Assembly (NCBI RefSeq): GCF_030731045.1
Contig: NZ_JAVALS010000004.1
Span: forward strand, 186,001 to 250,000
DNA from: Arthrobacter horti
Lineage (GTDB): Bacteria > Actinomycetota > Actinomycetes > Actinomycetales > Micrococcaceae
Direction: 5' to 3'
Length of the DNA stretch: 64,000 nt
Position numbers and translations under genes: made by a program. Position 1 is the first letter of the stretch, and every line of letters starts with the position of its first letter. This document shows, piece by piece, positions 20,038 through 32,513 of the stretch. The notes beneath the pieces are model-generated. The model saw only the letters and a program-made list of their open reading frames with translations, made no database searches and was not told where the DNA came from.

Positions 20038-20053
20038 TGTGAAAAATTTCACT
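20038..20053. promoter_or_regulatory. CRP/FNR-type operator upstream of whiB1
   Basis: TGTGA-AAAATT-TCACT matches the CRP consensus TGTGA-N6-TCACA in nine of ten positions. It is A/T-rich in an otherwise high-GC region and lies in the gap shared with the divergent gene at 20288. No crp gene is in the window. Confidence 0.6.
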
Positions 20054-20287
20054 TGGCCTTCCATAGGAAAGGGGCCATTACTGGCCCCGCTGTCTCTATG
20101 AACAAGCGTGTCATGTTAACGCGGAGCAAACAAGGGGTGAAACCCGTGAAATCGCCGGGAAGCGTGAGTAGTTCGTCACATTCCCCGGGGGCTCCGGACC
20201 CCCGATTTGACTATCTCCGGTAGGGTGCGAAGGTGTCAAGGGTCATGCCCCGTTCCAACGGCATAACGGCCGGCCCTGGGAGCACGA

Positions 20288-20749
20288 ATGGGCACCGGGA
20301 AGCCGGAGCCGGACGGAAAGCAGGACATGAACAACACGGAATCCACGACCCCTGGACCCCGCCCCCTCTCCGTCGCGATGACCTCGTTCGTCACCCTCGC
20401 CGAAGGGCTGGTGCTGATCGGCATGGCCATCGTCTATCTGGTGAACCTCGTGACGGGGACACCGATGCTCACTCTGGGCGGAGCGATCTTCCTGACCGCG
20501 TTGTTCGCCGTGCTGGGCCTCGGCCTGATGGCAATCGGCCATTTCCTCTTCCGTGGTTTCCGGTGGCCGCGTTCCGGTGCACTCGTGGCGCAGCTCTTCA
20601 TCATCGCGATCGGGGTTCCGACTCTTCAGGCCGGGCTGATCTGGCAGGGGCTCCTGATCCTGGTTCCCGCAGCGGCGGCCGCACTTCTCCTCTTCGATCC
20701 GAAAGCCGTCGCGTACGGCCGGAAGGCCGTGGAGACCGAAAAGGACTGA
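20288..20749 (+). CDS. Small integral membrane protein, unknown function
   Basis: The 153-residue protein has a polar N-terminus (about 25 residues), four predicted membrane helices between residues about 30 and 135, and a short charged tail (GRKAVETEKD). No catalytic motif is visible and I do not recognise a family. GGGAG lies seven bases before the ATG. A second in-frame ATG 39 bases downstream is possible. It is divergent from whiB1 across a 285-base gap that carries the CRP-like site, so the two may share regulation. The short gap before the convergent FtsK-like gene shows no clear hairpin. Confidence 0.6.
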   Translation: MGTGKPEPDGKQDMNNTESTTPGPRPLSVAMTSFVTLAEGLVLIGMAIVYLVNLVTGTPMLTLGGAIFLTALFAVLGLGLMAIGHFLFRGFRWPRSGALVAQLFIIAIGVPTLQAGLIWQGLLILVPAAAAALLLFDPKAVAYGRKAVETEKD

Positions 20750-20762
20750 GCCGGTCCGGCCG

Positions 20763-23700
20763 TCATATCTGCTCCGCGAGTCTGACGGCCTGTGCCATGT
20801 GGTGGCCGGGGCCCAGCCGGGCACTGCGGACCAGTACCCTTCCAGGGATCCGGGGCAGGCCGCGCACCATGCGAGAGAGCCGGGGGTCGTCATCCAGGAC
20901 ACCGGACGGATGGTGGATGACGTGATCGACCAGGGACAGCGACCGTGAAGCCGTGAGGCCTTCCCGGCCGGCGACGATGACCCTCAGTCCCCGGGAGGCC
21001 GCGGTGCGGAGCAGCTCCTGGAACATGCTCTCCATGCCGAAGTGCTCGGATGTCCTGAGGATGCTCTGGAGAGCCTCCCAGGACTCGACGTAAAGCAGTG
21101 TGTCCGCCGGTCCTCGCGACAGCCCGGTCGCGAGTCCGGCTTGCGAGGTCTCCCGGCCGATCCCCTGCAGTAGAGCGGCGATCGCGCCGGCGTCGTCGAG
21201 GGAGGCCCTCAACGGAGCCCCTGTCGACGCGGGACTGCCGCCCCGTGCTGCCGCCTCCTCAGCGAAGGCCTGAATGGCACTCCCGTCATGGGTGATCAGA
21301 CGGAGAGCGCAGTGTCCCAGGAGCGAAGCGAGAACTGCCCGCGCCGTGTCCGAACAATCCGTATCCGAGCCGATGATCGCCGCCGATTCCCCAGGGCCGC
21401 AGACCAGGGGCACGCTGGACTGACCGGCCGGGAGATCCACGAGGGCCAGGGCTCCGGGTGCCGCGATCTCGCCTGGCTCCACGGAGCGGGGGAGAGGCGG
21501 CGCCAGCACAGGCCGGGGCATCCGGTGCCCGGCTTCGGCTTCGATCAGGAGGCTGACCAGGGATCCGGTATCCCCGGGAGACATGGGATCGGGGGCTGAG
21601 ACAGGCCAATCCACCTGGCCGGTGAGCGGCCATCGCCGGATGCTGACCTCGCCTGGCCGGACGGATTGCGGCACGGCCTCCGCGGCGACCTGGAATTCCG
21701 TCCTGTCTCCCCCTGAAGACAGGATCGCGCGTCCGGGCGATCCCGGGGGAAGCCGTGCGGCGTGAGATGAGCCGATGACGTCCAGGGAGTCGAGGTCGGA
21801 CTGGACTCTCAGCGCGATGCAGGTACCGATGTTCGCCCTGATGTCCGCCCCGATGGCCCCTTGGGGTCGCTGTGTCGCCAGCACCAGATGCAGGCCGAGG
21901 GAACGGCCGACACTCGCCAGCCGGATGAGCTCGGCGAGGCTGTCCGGTGCGTGGTCGAGCATCATCCGGAACTCATCGATGATCAGACAGATCCGGGGCA
22001 GCGGGCCGTCCGCCTCAAGACCGAGAGCACGCCATGCCTCCCAGTCGCCGACCAGGTGTTCCCGGAAGAGGTGCTCTCTGCGCTGAAGCTCGGCCCGCAA
22101 TGAGATGAGCGTCCTCTCCAGTTCGTGAGCCCCCAGGTCGGTGACCAGTCCTTGGACGTGCGGCAGCCTCTGCACGTCCTGGAAGGTGGCTCCGCCCTTG
22201 AAATCGACCAGGACCAGCCCCAGATCCTCCGGGGAGAGATGGGCGGCGGCCGAGAGGACCAGTGAGCGGAGGAATCCTGACTTCCCTGACCCGGTGGTGC
22301 CGGCCACCAGGAAGTGCGGCCCATCGTCGACGAGATCCAGCATCACCTCACCGGCCCCCGATTCGCCGACAGGGAAACGGTACGCCGGCTTGTTCCGCGA
22401 CTGTTCCCACCGGGTGTGAACCGAGGACACGTCCGCGGGGAGCAAGCCCGCAAGACTGACCTGCGTGGGTGGCTCCGCCGAGGGACCTGATTCCGGCGTC
22501 CCGGAGCCGTGCGGGGGCTGGAAACCCCGGCAGAACTGCTCGAACGCGCGGGCGTCGGCCAGATCCGGGATGAACTCAGCACTCTGACCGGTGTGGGGGA
22601 AGACGTGGCCGTCGTCCGTTTCGAGGCAGGCCCGATCGCGTTCCAGGCGAAGGACAGGGGCTCCCGGCATGCTGGCGGCGGCTCCGCCGAGATGGACGAT
22701 GGCGCACCATCCGTTGCCGGACAACGGCGTATCAACCGGAACTTCCGAGCCTGGAGTCAGGACTAGGAGGGTTCCTGACGAGGGGCCAGGCCGATCCTTA
22801 TCCGAGGCGTCGGCCCAGGTGGGGCAGTGGTGGACATTCGGGAGGAACCGCAGGTGCGGTGGGAAGCCGGTCGGCGGGCCGACCAGGAGGATTCTTGGCG
22901 CGCCGTCCGGGTGGCGGCGCGCCAGTTGGGCGATCACCCCGTGCACGAAGTCCCTGTAATCGCGGTGGCCGGCCTGAATCCGCAGACCTTGGCCCAGGCC
23001 CATCACGACCGGGGATCCTGACATGCTCTGACGGCGTCCGGAGGAGTGAGTCTTGCGTCGACTGGACCGGGCTGCAGCCGTGGTGTGCTCCCCGAGCCGG
23101 ATCCATGGACCCGGGGCCGGGTTGCTCCCGTCGGAGTGACCTTGGCGTTCCGGTTGCGCGGGGGACGCCTGCGACACTGCGGATGGCTGTGCCAGCAAGA
23201 GCTCCCCAAGCCGTGGAAAGCCGGCGTATGGAAGCCGCGGAGCCGCGGTCGACGCCGGGGCCCCGGGAGGCGGGCCTCCGTCCGGGCGGAAGGCCGACAC
23301 GAGGAACGGCAGTCCGGAGAGCACGGATACTGCGAGGAACGGCCATGAGCCGAGCGTGGCGGCCAGGGCGACGCTCCCGACGAGTGGAAGCAGCGCCAGC
23401 AGGCCGGTGGCCCATCGCCGTGGTGGCCGGGACCTGACGGCGCTCTCCGGGTGTTGCGGGGGAGTGCCGAGTGAGGAGACATCGAGCGTCCACAGCGGAC
23501 GCGAACGGATGCTGAATGTGCCGGCCCCGCAGCGGAACGTGAGCCCCGTGGTCAGCACAGTGGCACCTCTGAACGGTCTTCCGTCAAGAAAGGTGCCGCG
23601 GGAGCCGCTCTCATCTGTCCAGCGGATCGCCTCGGCTGAGACGGTCAGCCGGGAGTGACGGCGGGACAGGCTCGGATCAGTGAGCGGGACGGCGCCTTCG

Positions 23701-24062
23701 CCCCGTCCGATGTGATAGTCCCCACGGTGCAGCGGCAGCGAGGCGCCCGCGTCGGGCCCGGACAGGAGCACCAGATCCAGGTGCGCGCCGTCGTCGTTCC
23801 CCCGTGGAGCGACCCGTACCGGCCGCTCCGCGGCGACCAGCACACAGCCGTTCCGCAAGGTGGACTCGCCAGGCTGGAGCGTGGCGAGGTCCGTGCCCTC
23901 CACCGAGACCGAGAGCAGCCCGAAGTTGTCCCTCAGTGCCGCGGCCAGCTCCGCACCGCCGGAACCCGGGCCGAACTCGATGCTGAGCTCCAGAGGCTCG
24001 GCCGGCTCGAACGGCGGCGCGTCCGGAAGGCGCAGCAGTGTGCATTCGATTCGCGTCCCCAT
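20763..24062 (-). CDS. FHA-TM-FtsK/SpoIIIE ATPase, EssC-like
   Basis: A 1099-residue protein. An FHA domain (about residues 95-187; GRGEGAVPL, SRRHSRL) would bind phospho-threonine peptides. Two membrane helices follow (about 217-257). An FtsK-type ATPase has Walker A GTTGSGKS (588-595) and Walker B ICLIIDEF (691-698). A second ATPase-like domain from about residue 870 has the degraded P-loop CGPGESAAI and lacks the GKT/S. The order FHA, two helices, tandem ATPases is that of EssC, the motor of Firmicutes-type (T7b) secretion, rather than mycobacterial EccC. No WXG100 protein or other secretion gene is nearby, so it is an orphan here. GAGGAGG precedes the ATG. Confidence 0.82.
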   Translation of the reverse strand: MGTRIECTLLRLPDAPPFEPAEPLELSIEFGPGSGGAELAAALRDNFGLLSVSVEGTDLATLQPGESTLRNGCVLVAAERPVRVAPRGNDDGAHLDLVLLSGPDAGASLPLHRGDYHIGRGEGAVPLTDPSLSRRHSRLTVSAEAIRWTDESGSRGTFLDGRPFRGATVLTTGLTFRCGAGTFSIRSRPLWTLDVSSLGTPPQHPESAVRSRPPRRWATGLLALLPLVGSVALAATLGSWPFLAVSVLSGLPFLVSAFRPDGGPPPGAPASTAAPRLPYAGFPRLGELLLAQPSAVSQASPAQPERQGHSDGSNPAPGPWIRLGEHTTAAARSSRRKTHSSGRRQSMSGSPVVMGLGQGLRIQAGHRDYRDFVHGVIAQLARRHPDGAPRILLVGPPTGFPPHLRFLPNVHHCPTWADASDKDRPGPSSGTLLVLTPGSEVPVDTPLSGNGWCAIVHLGGAAASMPGAPVLRLERDRACLETDDGHVFPHTGQSAEFIPDLADARAFEQFCRGFQPPHGSGTPESGPSAEPPTQVSLAGLLPADVSSVHTRWEQSRNKPAYRFPVGESGAGEVMLDLVDDGPHFLVAGTTGSGKSGFLRSLVLSAAAHLSPEDLGLVLVDFKGGATFQDVQRLPHVQGLVTDLGAHELERTLISLRAELQRREHLFREHLVGDWEAWRALGLEADGPLPRICLIIDEFRMMLDHAPDSLAELIRLASVGRSLGLHLVLATQRPQGAIGADIRANIGTCIALRVQSDLDSLDVIGSSHAARLPPGSPGRAILSSGGDRTEFQVAAEAVPQSVRPGEVSIRRWPLTGQVDWPVSAPDPMSPGDTGSLVSLLIEAEAGHRMPRPVLAPPLPRSVEPGEIAAPGALALVDLPAGQSSVPLVCGPGESAAIIGSDTDCSDTARAVLASLLGHCALRLITHDGSAIQAFAEEAAARGGSPASTGAPLRASLDDAGAIAALLQGIGRETSQAGLATGLSRGPADTLLYVESWEALQSILRTSEHFGMESMFQELLRTAASRGLRVIVAGREGLTASRSLSLVDHVIHHPSGVLDDDPRLSRMVRGLPRIPGRVLVRSARLGPGHHMAQAVRLAEQI

Positions 24063-24229
24063 TCATCCTCCTCGTTCATGCGGCGAGCCTAGGCGGGATC
24101 CGGTGCGGGCGGCTGGGGTTCCGCGCAGTATGTGGACAACCGCTCAGGCCGTCCTGTGTACAAACTCGGGTAACCTAGTTCAGCGGGCCGGCGTCGCATT
24201 GACGGCGGTCCCGGAAATGTTCCGAGTGA

Positions 24230-27404
<3,175 letters not shown>

Positions 27405-27408
<4 letters not shown>

Positions 27409-28274
27409 GCACCACCACCGAGGCGCCGCTGGTCCGTCCGGGGGTGGGCCGTGGTCTGGCGGACGTGTTCCGGGACCGCTATCTGCTGAGACTCCTGGTC
27501 GGCAAGGAACTGAAGATCCGGTACCGGGGATCGGCTCTGGGCCTGCTGTGGTCCTATGTGAAGCCCGGCGTGCAGTTCGTCGTGTTCTACATCGCCATGG
27601 GCAAGTTCCTTCAGCTGGAGAAGGCGACGGAGAACTACGCCGTATACCTCTTCTCCGGAATCGTGCTGGTCAATTTCTTCGGGGAGGCGCTGAGCAACGG
27701 CGCGCGCTCGATCGTCTACAACGCGGGGCTGATCAAGAAGATCTATCTCCCACGCGAGATGTTCCCAGTGGCCTCGGTGTGGGTGTCCGGTGTGCACTTC
27801 ATCCCGCAGGTGGCCGTTCTGCTGGTGGGATGTTTCGTCGCCGGCTGGCGTCCGGACTGGATCTCCCTGCTGGCAGCCGTGGGGGGCTTCCTCATCATCG
27901 CCATGTTCGCGCTCGGACTCGCCTTGCTGTTCAGCGCCATCAACGTGTTCTTCCGTGACGTGGAGAACATCGTGGATCTGCTCCTCATGGTCGCCACCTG
28001 GGCCTCGCCCGTCATGTACAAGTGGGACATGGTCCAGAAGGTGGTGGGGGACTTCTGGTTCACCGTTTACCAGATCAACCCGCTGACCGTGGCTGTGGAA
28101 CTGTTCCACCGGGCGTTCTGGGCCCCGACCACTCCAGGGGACTTCTCGGTCTATTCCCCTCCCAATCTGCTCACCCTGTGGCTGCCGTTCGGGCTGGTCA
28201 TCTCCGCAGCAGTGCTTCTGCTCGGCCAGCTGACCTTCCGCCGGGTGGAACACCGATTCGCTCAGGAGCTCTGA
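27405..28274 (+). CDS. wzm: Polysaccharide ABC exporter, permease (Wzm/RfbD type)
   Basis: A 289-residue ABC-2 type membrane protein with six predicted helices and the family hallmark KELKIRYRGSALGLLWSYVKP near the N-terminus. With the following ATPase it should flip or export a lipid-linked polymer. Its place directly after glf and glfT2 points to the galactan as substrate, as proposed for Rv3783 in mycobacteria. The start overlaps glfT2 (ATGA). Confidence 0.9.
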
Positions 28275-28279
28275 GAGCC

Positions 28280-29017
28280 GTGACCTCCACTCCAGTCGCC
28301 GTTGAGATCCGGTCCATCAGCAAGCAGTTCATCCTCCGCCATTCCCGGTCCATCAAAGAAGCCGTCGTCTGGCTGGCGCAGGGGCGCAGGAAGGACCTGT
28401 CCAACCGGTTCCACGCGCTCAAGGACATCACCCTGGACATCGCTCAGGGAGAGACGGTGGCTCTGCTCGGCCTGAACGGATCGGGCAAATCAACCCTGCT
28501 CAAGCACATCTCCGGGGTCATGACACCCGATGAGGGCACGGTCCGCACCCGTGGGCGGGTCGCCGGCCTGATCGAGGTCGGTGCAGGCTTCCACCCGGAT
28601 CTGTCCGGCCGGGACAACGTGTTCCTCAACGGTGCGATCCTCGGAATGACCGAACAGCAGCTCAAGGAGCGGTTCGAGTCGATCGTCGAGTTCGCCGAGA
28701 TCGAGCAGTTCATCGACACCGAGGTGAAGTTCTACTCCTCCGGCATGTACCTCCGCCTGGCGTTCTCGGTGGCCGTGCATTCGGATCCCGAGGTCTTCCT
28801 GGTGGATGAGATTCTCGCCGTCGGCGACGAGCCGTTTCAGCGCAAATGCCTCGAGAAGATCGGGGAACTCGTGGATGCGGGCCAGACCCTGGTGGTCGTC
28901 AGCCATGACCTCGAACTGGTGCAGAGGGTCTGCCGTCGTGGCATCGTCCTGGAACATGGGAATGTCGTCTTCGACGGAGATGTGAGCGAAGCCGTCTCGG
29001 TGGTGCGCTCCCGCTGA
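28280..29017 (+). CDS. wzt: Polysaccharide ABC exporter, ATPase (Wzt/RfbE type)
   Basis: The 245-residue ATPase has Walker A LLGLNGSGKST, signature FYSSGMYLRLAF, Walker B VFLVDEILAVGD and the H-loop VVSHD. Those are the variants typical of polysaccharide exporters. It lacks the C-terminal carbohydrate-binding domain seen in some Wzt proteins, so chain-length recognition is not evident. The frame stays open far upstream through wzm, but homology begins at the GTG five bases after the wzm stop (VTSTPVAVEIRSISKQFILR). CAGGAG lies about 11 bases before it. Confidence 0.9.
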   Translation: MTSTPVAVEIRSISKQFILRHSRSIKEAVVWLAQGRRKDLSNRFHALKDITLDIAQGETVALLGLNGSGKSTLLKHISGVMTPDEGTVRTRGRVAGLIEVGAGFHPDLSGRDNVFLNGAILGMTEQQLKERFESIVEFAEIEQFIDTEVKFYSSGMYLRLAFSVAVHSDPEVFLVDEILAVGDEPFQRKCLEKIGELVDAGQTLVVVSHDLELVQRVCRRGIVLEHGNVVFDGDVSEAVSVVRSR

Positions 29018-29066
29018 GCCGGCCGGCGGAAAGGTCCGCGCGGAGATCTGCCCAATGTGCCTGGGA

Positions 29067-29072
29067 TAGAAT
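29067..29072 (+). promoter_or_regulatory. Putative -10 box TAGAAT
   Basis: TAGAAT lies 50 bases after wzt and 70 bases before the acyltransferase start I prefer. No good -35 is seen. A possible ATG overlaps this box, which argues against using that ATG as the start. Confidence 0.4.
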
Positions 29073-29142
29073 GGCCAACGCGGTTCACCCCAGGTCGCCG
29101 TTCAGCACACCATCTCTGTCAAGGACAGGTACCGATCCGCCC

Positions 29143-31299
29143 GTGGCCTTTCAAACGCTCCTGACTCGCCGCACGCGTCGGCCGAGGCAGGCACAGCCGG
29201 CGAAGTTCCGGGCCGACATCCAGGCGCTGCGGGCGTTCGCCGTCACCGCCGTGGTGCTCAACCACTTCTGGGTGGAGCGCCTTCCGGGCGGCTACATCGG
29301 CGTGGACGTTTTCTTCGTCATCTCCGGCTACCTGATCACCCGCCACCTGATGGACGAACTGAGTTCCACCGGACGCCTGAAGTTCGGGCAGTTCTACGCC
29401 CGGCGCATGCGGCGTCTCCTTCCGGCGGCGCTCCTGGTATCGCTGGCCGGCCTGGCCGGTGCGTGGTTCATCCTCCCCTTCTCCCGGTGGACGGATGTGG
29501 CTCAGGAGACCTTGGCTTCCGCGTTCTATGCGGAGAACTGGGTGCTCGCCGCGAAGTCGATCGACTACTCCGCCAGCCATGACCTGGCCACGACGGTGCA
29601 GCACTACTGGTCGCTGTCCGTGGAGGAACAGTTCTATCTGGTGTGGCCGGTGCTCCTGGCCGGTGCGTTCCTGCTGGCCGGGCGGCTGAGGAAGTCCCGC
29701 CTGGCCGTTGTGGCCGGTGTGATGGTGGTGGTCTTCGCCGCTTCGCTGGTGTTCTGCATCCTCTACACGGATTCGAACAAGAACGAAGCGTACTTCGTCA
29801 CCACCACCAGGGCCTGGGAGTTCGCCGCGGGTGCGCTCCTCGCACTGCTCGCGATTCGGCTCGGCGATGCGTCCGCGTCCCGCGCGAGTGCAGCGTTCAG
29901 GACGTTCTGGCACGTGCTGGGAGTGGCGGGGGCCACCACGCTCCTGGTAACCGTGGTTGCGTTCAATGACCGGACTCCATTCCCGGGCTACATGGCACTC
30001 GTTCCTGTGCTCGCCACCGGCGCGATCATTCTCTCCGGAACGGTGCTGGGCCGGAGCGCCGTCCCCGGCGCGGGATGGGGCCCGCTCCAATACCTCGGTG
30101 ACGTGTCATATTCCCTTTATCTCTGGCACTGGCCGGTGCTGATGCTGGCGATCCCGTTGCTGGGGGATCCGATGCATTCCTGGCAGAGGGCGCTCCTGGT
30201 GCTGCTGTCGGTGGTCCTGGCTGCGCTGAGCAAGAAGTTCATCGAAGACCCGGGCCGGAAGCACCTCTTCAGAGGCAGGCCCAGCTGGAACAGTCTGGTG
30301 GCCGGACTCGGTGGCATGGCAGTGGTCGGCGTCGTCAGCTTCGCCATGGTGTTCAGCGTGGGCGTCGCGCAGCAGCAGCAGGCCGCCGAGCTGGCCTCGC
30401 TGTCCCAGTCGCCTTGCTATGGGGCCCGGAGCATGGAGAACGGCGCGCAGAGCTGCTCGGCGCGCTTCGGCCCTCCGCGGGCCGAGAACATCGGCGCCAC
30501 CGAGGCGCCGTGGTTCAACGTGCCAGAGTGCAAGACCGACGCCGACCCGATCGTCGTCCAGGGATCCAAGCGTCTGGACGACTGTGACTTCTCCGGCGGC
30601 AGGAAGGACGCGGTCACGGCGTGGCTGGTCGGCGACTCACACGCCGAGCAATGGAAGGCGGCCATCATCCCGATGGCCCGCAAGCTTCAGTGGCATCTCA
30701 AACTGAGCCTGCTGGGCGGATGCCCCGTGGTGGATGTCAAACGCATCGCCTTCATGGACGCGCCATCGCTGAGTGCGAGCACCCAGAACCGGTGCCTGGA
30801 ATGGAGTCAGAAGGTCTCCGACCGGATCCTCGCCGCCAAACCGGACCGTGTCATCGTGTCTGCCTTCGCCTCCAAGGAGACGATCGACGACGGCACCGGC
30901 CGGAACCAGCAGGCACAGTACCGCGACGCGGTGCAGCGCCGGATCACGCCGTGGGTGAAGCACGGATCCAAGGTCACGATCATCAGGGACACCCCGCTGA
31001 CGCTGAAGACGATGAGCCCAACGTGCCTGTCCAGCAACTCCGGTAAGCCTCTGGCGTGCTCCACTGCCCGCGCGTCGGCGGTGATCCCAGACCCGGTGGT
31101 TGCCGCGGTGGAGGCACTCAAGCCGCCGCGCACCGGCGTCGTCGACATGACGGATCAGTTCTGCGACGCAAGCCGCTGCTATGCGGCGATCGGGGGACTG
31201 TACGTGTACTTCGATGGGGATCATGTGGCCCGCAGTTATGTGGGCAGCATGGCAGCCCTCTTCGAGCGACGTTTCGAGACCGCAGACGGTAAAGTCTGA
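29143..31299 (+). CDS. OafB-type acyltransferase (acyltransferase 3 plus SGNH domain)
   Basis: The 718-residue protein joins an N-terminal acyltransferase-3 membrane domain (about ten helices, residues 20-430, beginning FRADIQALRAFAVTAVVLNHFW with the key arginine and histidine) to an external SGNH hydrolase-like domain. The latter has WLVGDSHAEQW (block I) and YFDGDHVARSYVG (block V). Such proteins pass an acetyl group from the cytosol across the membrane to a surface glycan. The likely acceptor is the polymer made by this island. The GTG at 29143 is chosen because an upstream ATG lies in a -10-like box. Its ribosome site is weak, so the start is uncertain by up to 24 codons. Confidence 0.85.
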   Translation: MAFQTLLTRRTRRPRQAQPAKFRADIQALRAFAVTAVVLNHFWVERLPGGYIGVDVFFVISGYLITRHLMDELSSTGRLKFGQFYARRMRRLLPAALLVSLAGLAGAWFILPFSRWTDVAQETLASAFYAENWVLAAKSIDYSASHDLATTVQHYWSLSVEEQFYLVWPVLLAGAFLLAGRLRKSRLAVVAGVMVVVFAASLVFCILYTDSNKNEAYFVTTTRAWEFAAGALLALLAIRLGDASASRASAAFRTFWHVLGVAGATTLLVTVVAFNDRTPFPGYMALVPVLATGAIILSGTVLGRSAVPGAGWGPLQYLGDVSYSLYLWHWPVLMLAIPLLGDPMHSWQRALLVLLSVVLAALSKKFIEDPGRKHLFRGRPSWNSLVAGLGGMAVVGVVSFAMVFSVGVAQQQQAAELASLSQSPCYGARSMENGAQSCSARFGPPRAENIGATEAPWFNVPECKTDADPIVVQGSKRLDDCDFSGGRKDAVTAWLVGDSHAEQWKAAIIPMARKLQWHLKLSLLGGCPVVDVKRIAFMDAPSLSASTQNRCLEWSQKVSDRILAAKPDRVIVSAFASKETIDDGTGRNQQAQYRDAVQRRITPWVKHGSKVTIIRDTPLTLKTMSPTCLSSNSGKPLACSTARASAVIPDPVVAAVEALKPPRTGVVDMTDQFCDASRCYAAIGGLYVYFDGDHVARSYVGSMAALFERRFETADGKV

Positions 31300-31372
31300 G
31301 CAGAATGCCGTGGCCGCCCCGATTGTTCGCCGCCGCGTGCCAAACGCCCAAGGGAAAGAACGGATTGACCTG

Positions 31373-32425
31373 ATGACGCCTGAACGAAACAACACGAGCC
31401 GCCGAGCATTCCTGGCGATGGCAGGGGCTCTTCCGCTCGTCTTGTCCTCGTGCAGCATTCCTTCAGGTTTGCCCCCCATACCGTCCACGACGCTTCCCGC
31501 ACCTGACAACGGATCGTTCCGGGTGACGGTGGAGCATCGCTTCGGCACCGTGACCTTGACCAAACCTCCGGTGAAGGTGGTCACGCTCGGACTCCAGGAG
31601 TCCGAGGGAGTGCTGCTGCTGGGGCTCGCGCCGACGGGCCGGACCGACACCGACATCACCGACTGGTACAACGCGTTCCTGACGTCCATGCAGCTTCCCG
31701 GCTCCGAGCTGCCGCAGCTGGTCAGCACGGGCGCGGGCGTCCCGGTCGACGCCATCGCCAAGCTCCAGCCGGACCTCGTCATCGCCTTCGAGACGCCGGT
31801 GTCCCAGGCCGCCTACGACTCACTCAGCAAGGTGGCACCGGTCATCCTCCCGCCCAAGGGGCTGGACCTGGCCGATTGGAAGGCCACACTGACGTTCTTC
31901 GGCCAGATCCTGGGACGGACGGCGATCGCCCAGCAGCAGATCGCGGCGACCGAGGCGGCACTGACCAACAGCGCTGCGGATTATCCGGAGCTGAGGAAGA
32001 CGAGTGCCATGTACGTGGCGGCCTCCAGCATCCCTGGGTCCGACATCACCGTGTTCGCCCCGGATTCCGCCCCGAGCCGGTTCCTGGCGTCGTTGGGGAT
32101 GAAAGCGTCGCCATCCGCGGGTATCGCCCGCTCTCTGCCGGCAGCTCTCACCAAAGCCACTCAGCCGGCGAACCTCCTGCCGCGAAGCAGGAGCAACGAG
32201 CTTTCCCCTGACGTCCTGGTGGTGGTGGTGCCCGGATCGGATTACGGCCAGTACACGGCGAACAAGGCGATCCAGGGCATGGCTGACTTCGGTACGAAGA
32301 ACATTCTTTACGTGACGGGTCCGGATGCGTTCTCGATGGACCGTGCTTCCGCCCTCGCCCTGCAATGGGCGTCACGGAACATCGTTCCGGAAATCGGACG
32401 CCTGGCGTACGCGGCCACGAAGTAG
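31373..32425 (+). CDS. Tat-exported substrate-binding lipoprotein (iron-siderophore type)
   Basis: This 350-residue protein begins with a twin-arginine signal (SRRAFLAMAGALPLVLSSC) whose final Cys is a lipobox, so it is probably exported folded and anchored as a lipoprotein. The mature part resembles FepB/FecB-type periplasmic binding proteins (VTVEHRFGTVTLTKPPVKVV, LGLAPTGRTD, LVIAFETPVSQAAYDSL). Such proteins deliver ferric siderophores or haem to an ABC importer. No permease or ATPase gene is adjacent, so it may serve a transporter encoded elsewhere. The ribosome site is weak (GGGAAAG, 15 bases upstream). Its place inside a glycan island is unexplained. Confidence 0.8.
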   Translation: MTPERNNTSRRAFLAMAGALPLVLSSCSIPSGLPPIPSTTLPAPDNGSFRVTVEHRFGTVTLTKPPVKVVTLGLQESEGVLLLGLAPTGRTDTDITDWYNAFLTSMQLPGSELPQLVSTGAGVPVDAIAKLQPDLVIAFETPVSQAAYDSLSKVAPVILPPKGLDLADWKATLTFFGQILGRTAIAQQQIAATEAALTNSAADYPELRKTSAMYVAASSIPGSDITVFAPDSAPSRFLASLGMKASPSAGIARSLPAALTKATQPANLLPRSRSNELSPDVLVVVVPGSDYGQYTANKAIQGMADFGTKNILYVTGPDAFSMDRASALALQWASRNIVPEIGRLAYAATK

Positions 32426-32444
32426 GCGGGCAGGCCCGGCGCAA

Positions 32445-32502
32445 CACGAAGGAACCCCGCGTTCCGAACGGATCACCGTTCGGAACGCGGGGTTCCTTCG
32501 TG
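32445..32502. terminator. Very long bidirectional hairpin terminator
   Basis: A perfect 27-bp inverted repeat (32445-32471 with 32476-32502) with the four-base loop ATCA lies between two convergent genes. It is among the strongest hairpins in the window. Both edges read GAAGG/CCTTC instead of a long T-run. Confidence 0.85.
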
Positions 32503-32513
32503 GGAGGACGGGC

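Noticed and set aside
20763..24062. Complete type VII secretion locus
   Set aside because: Only the EssC-like ATPase is present; neighbours are whiB1, a small membrane protein and glf.
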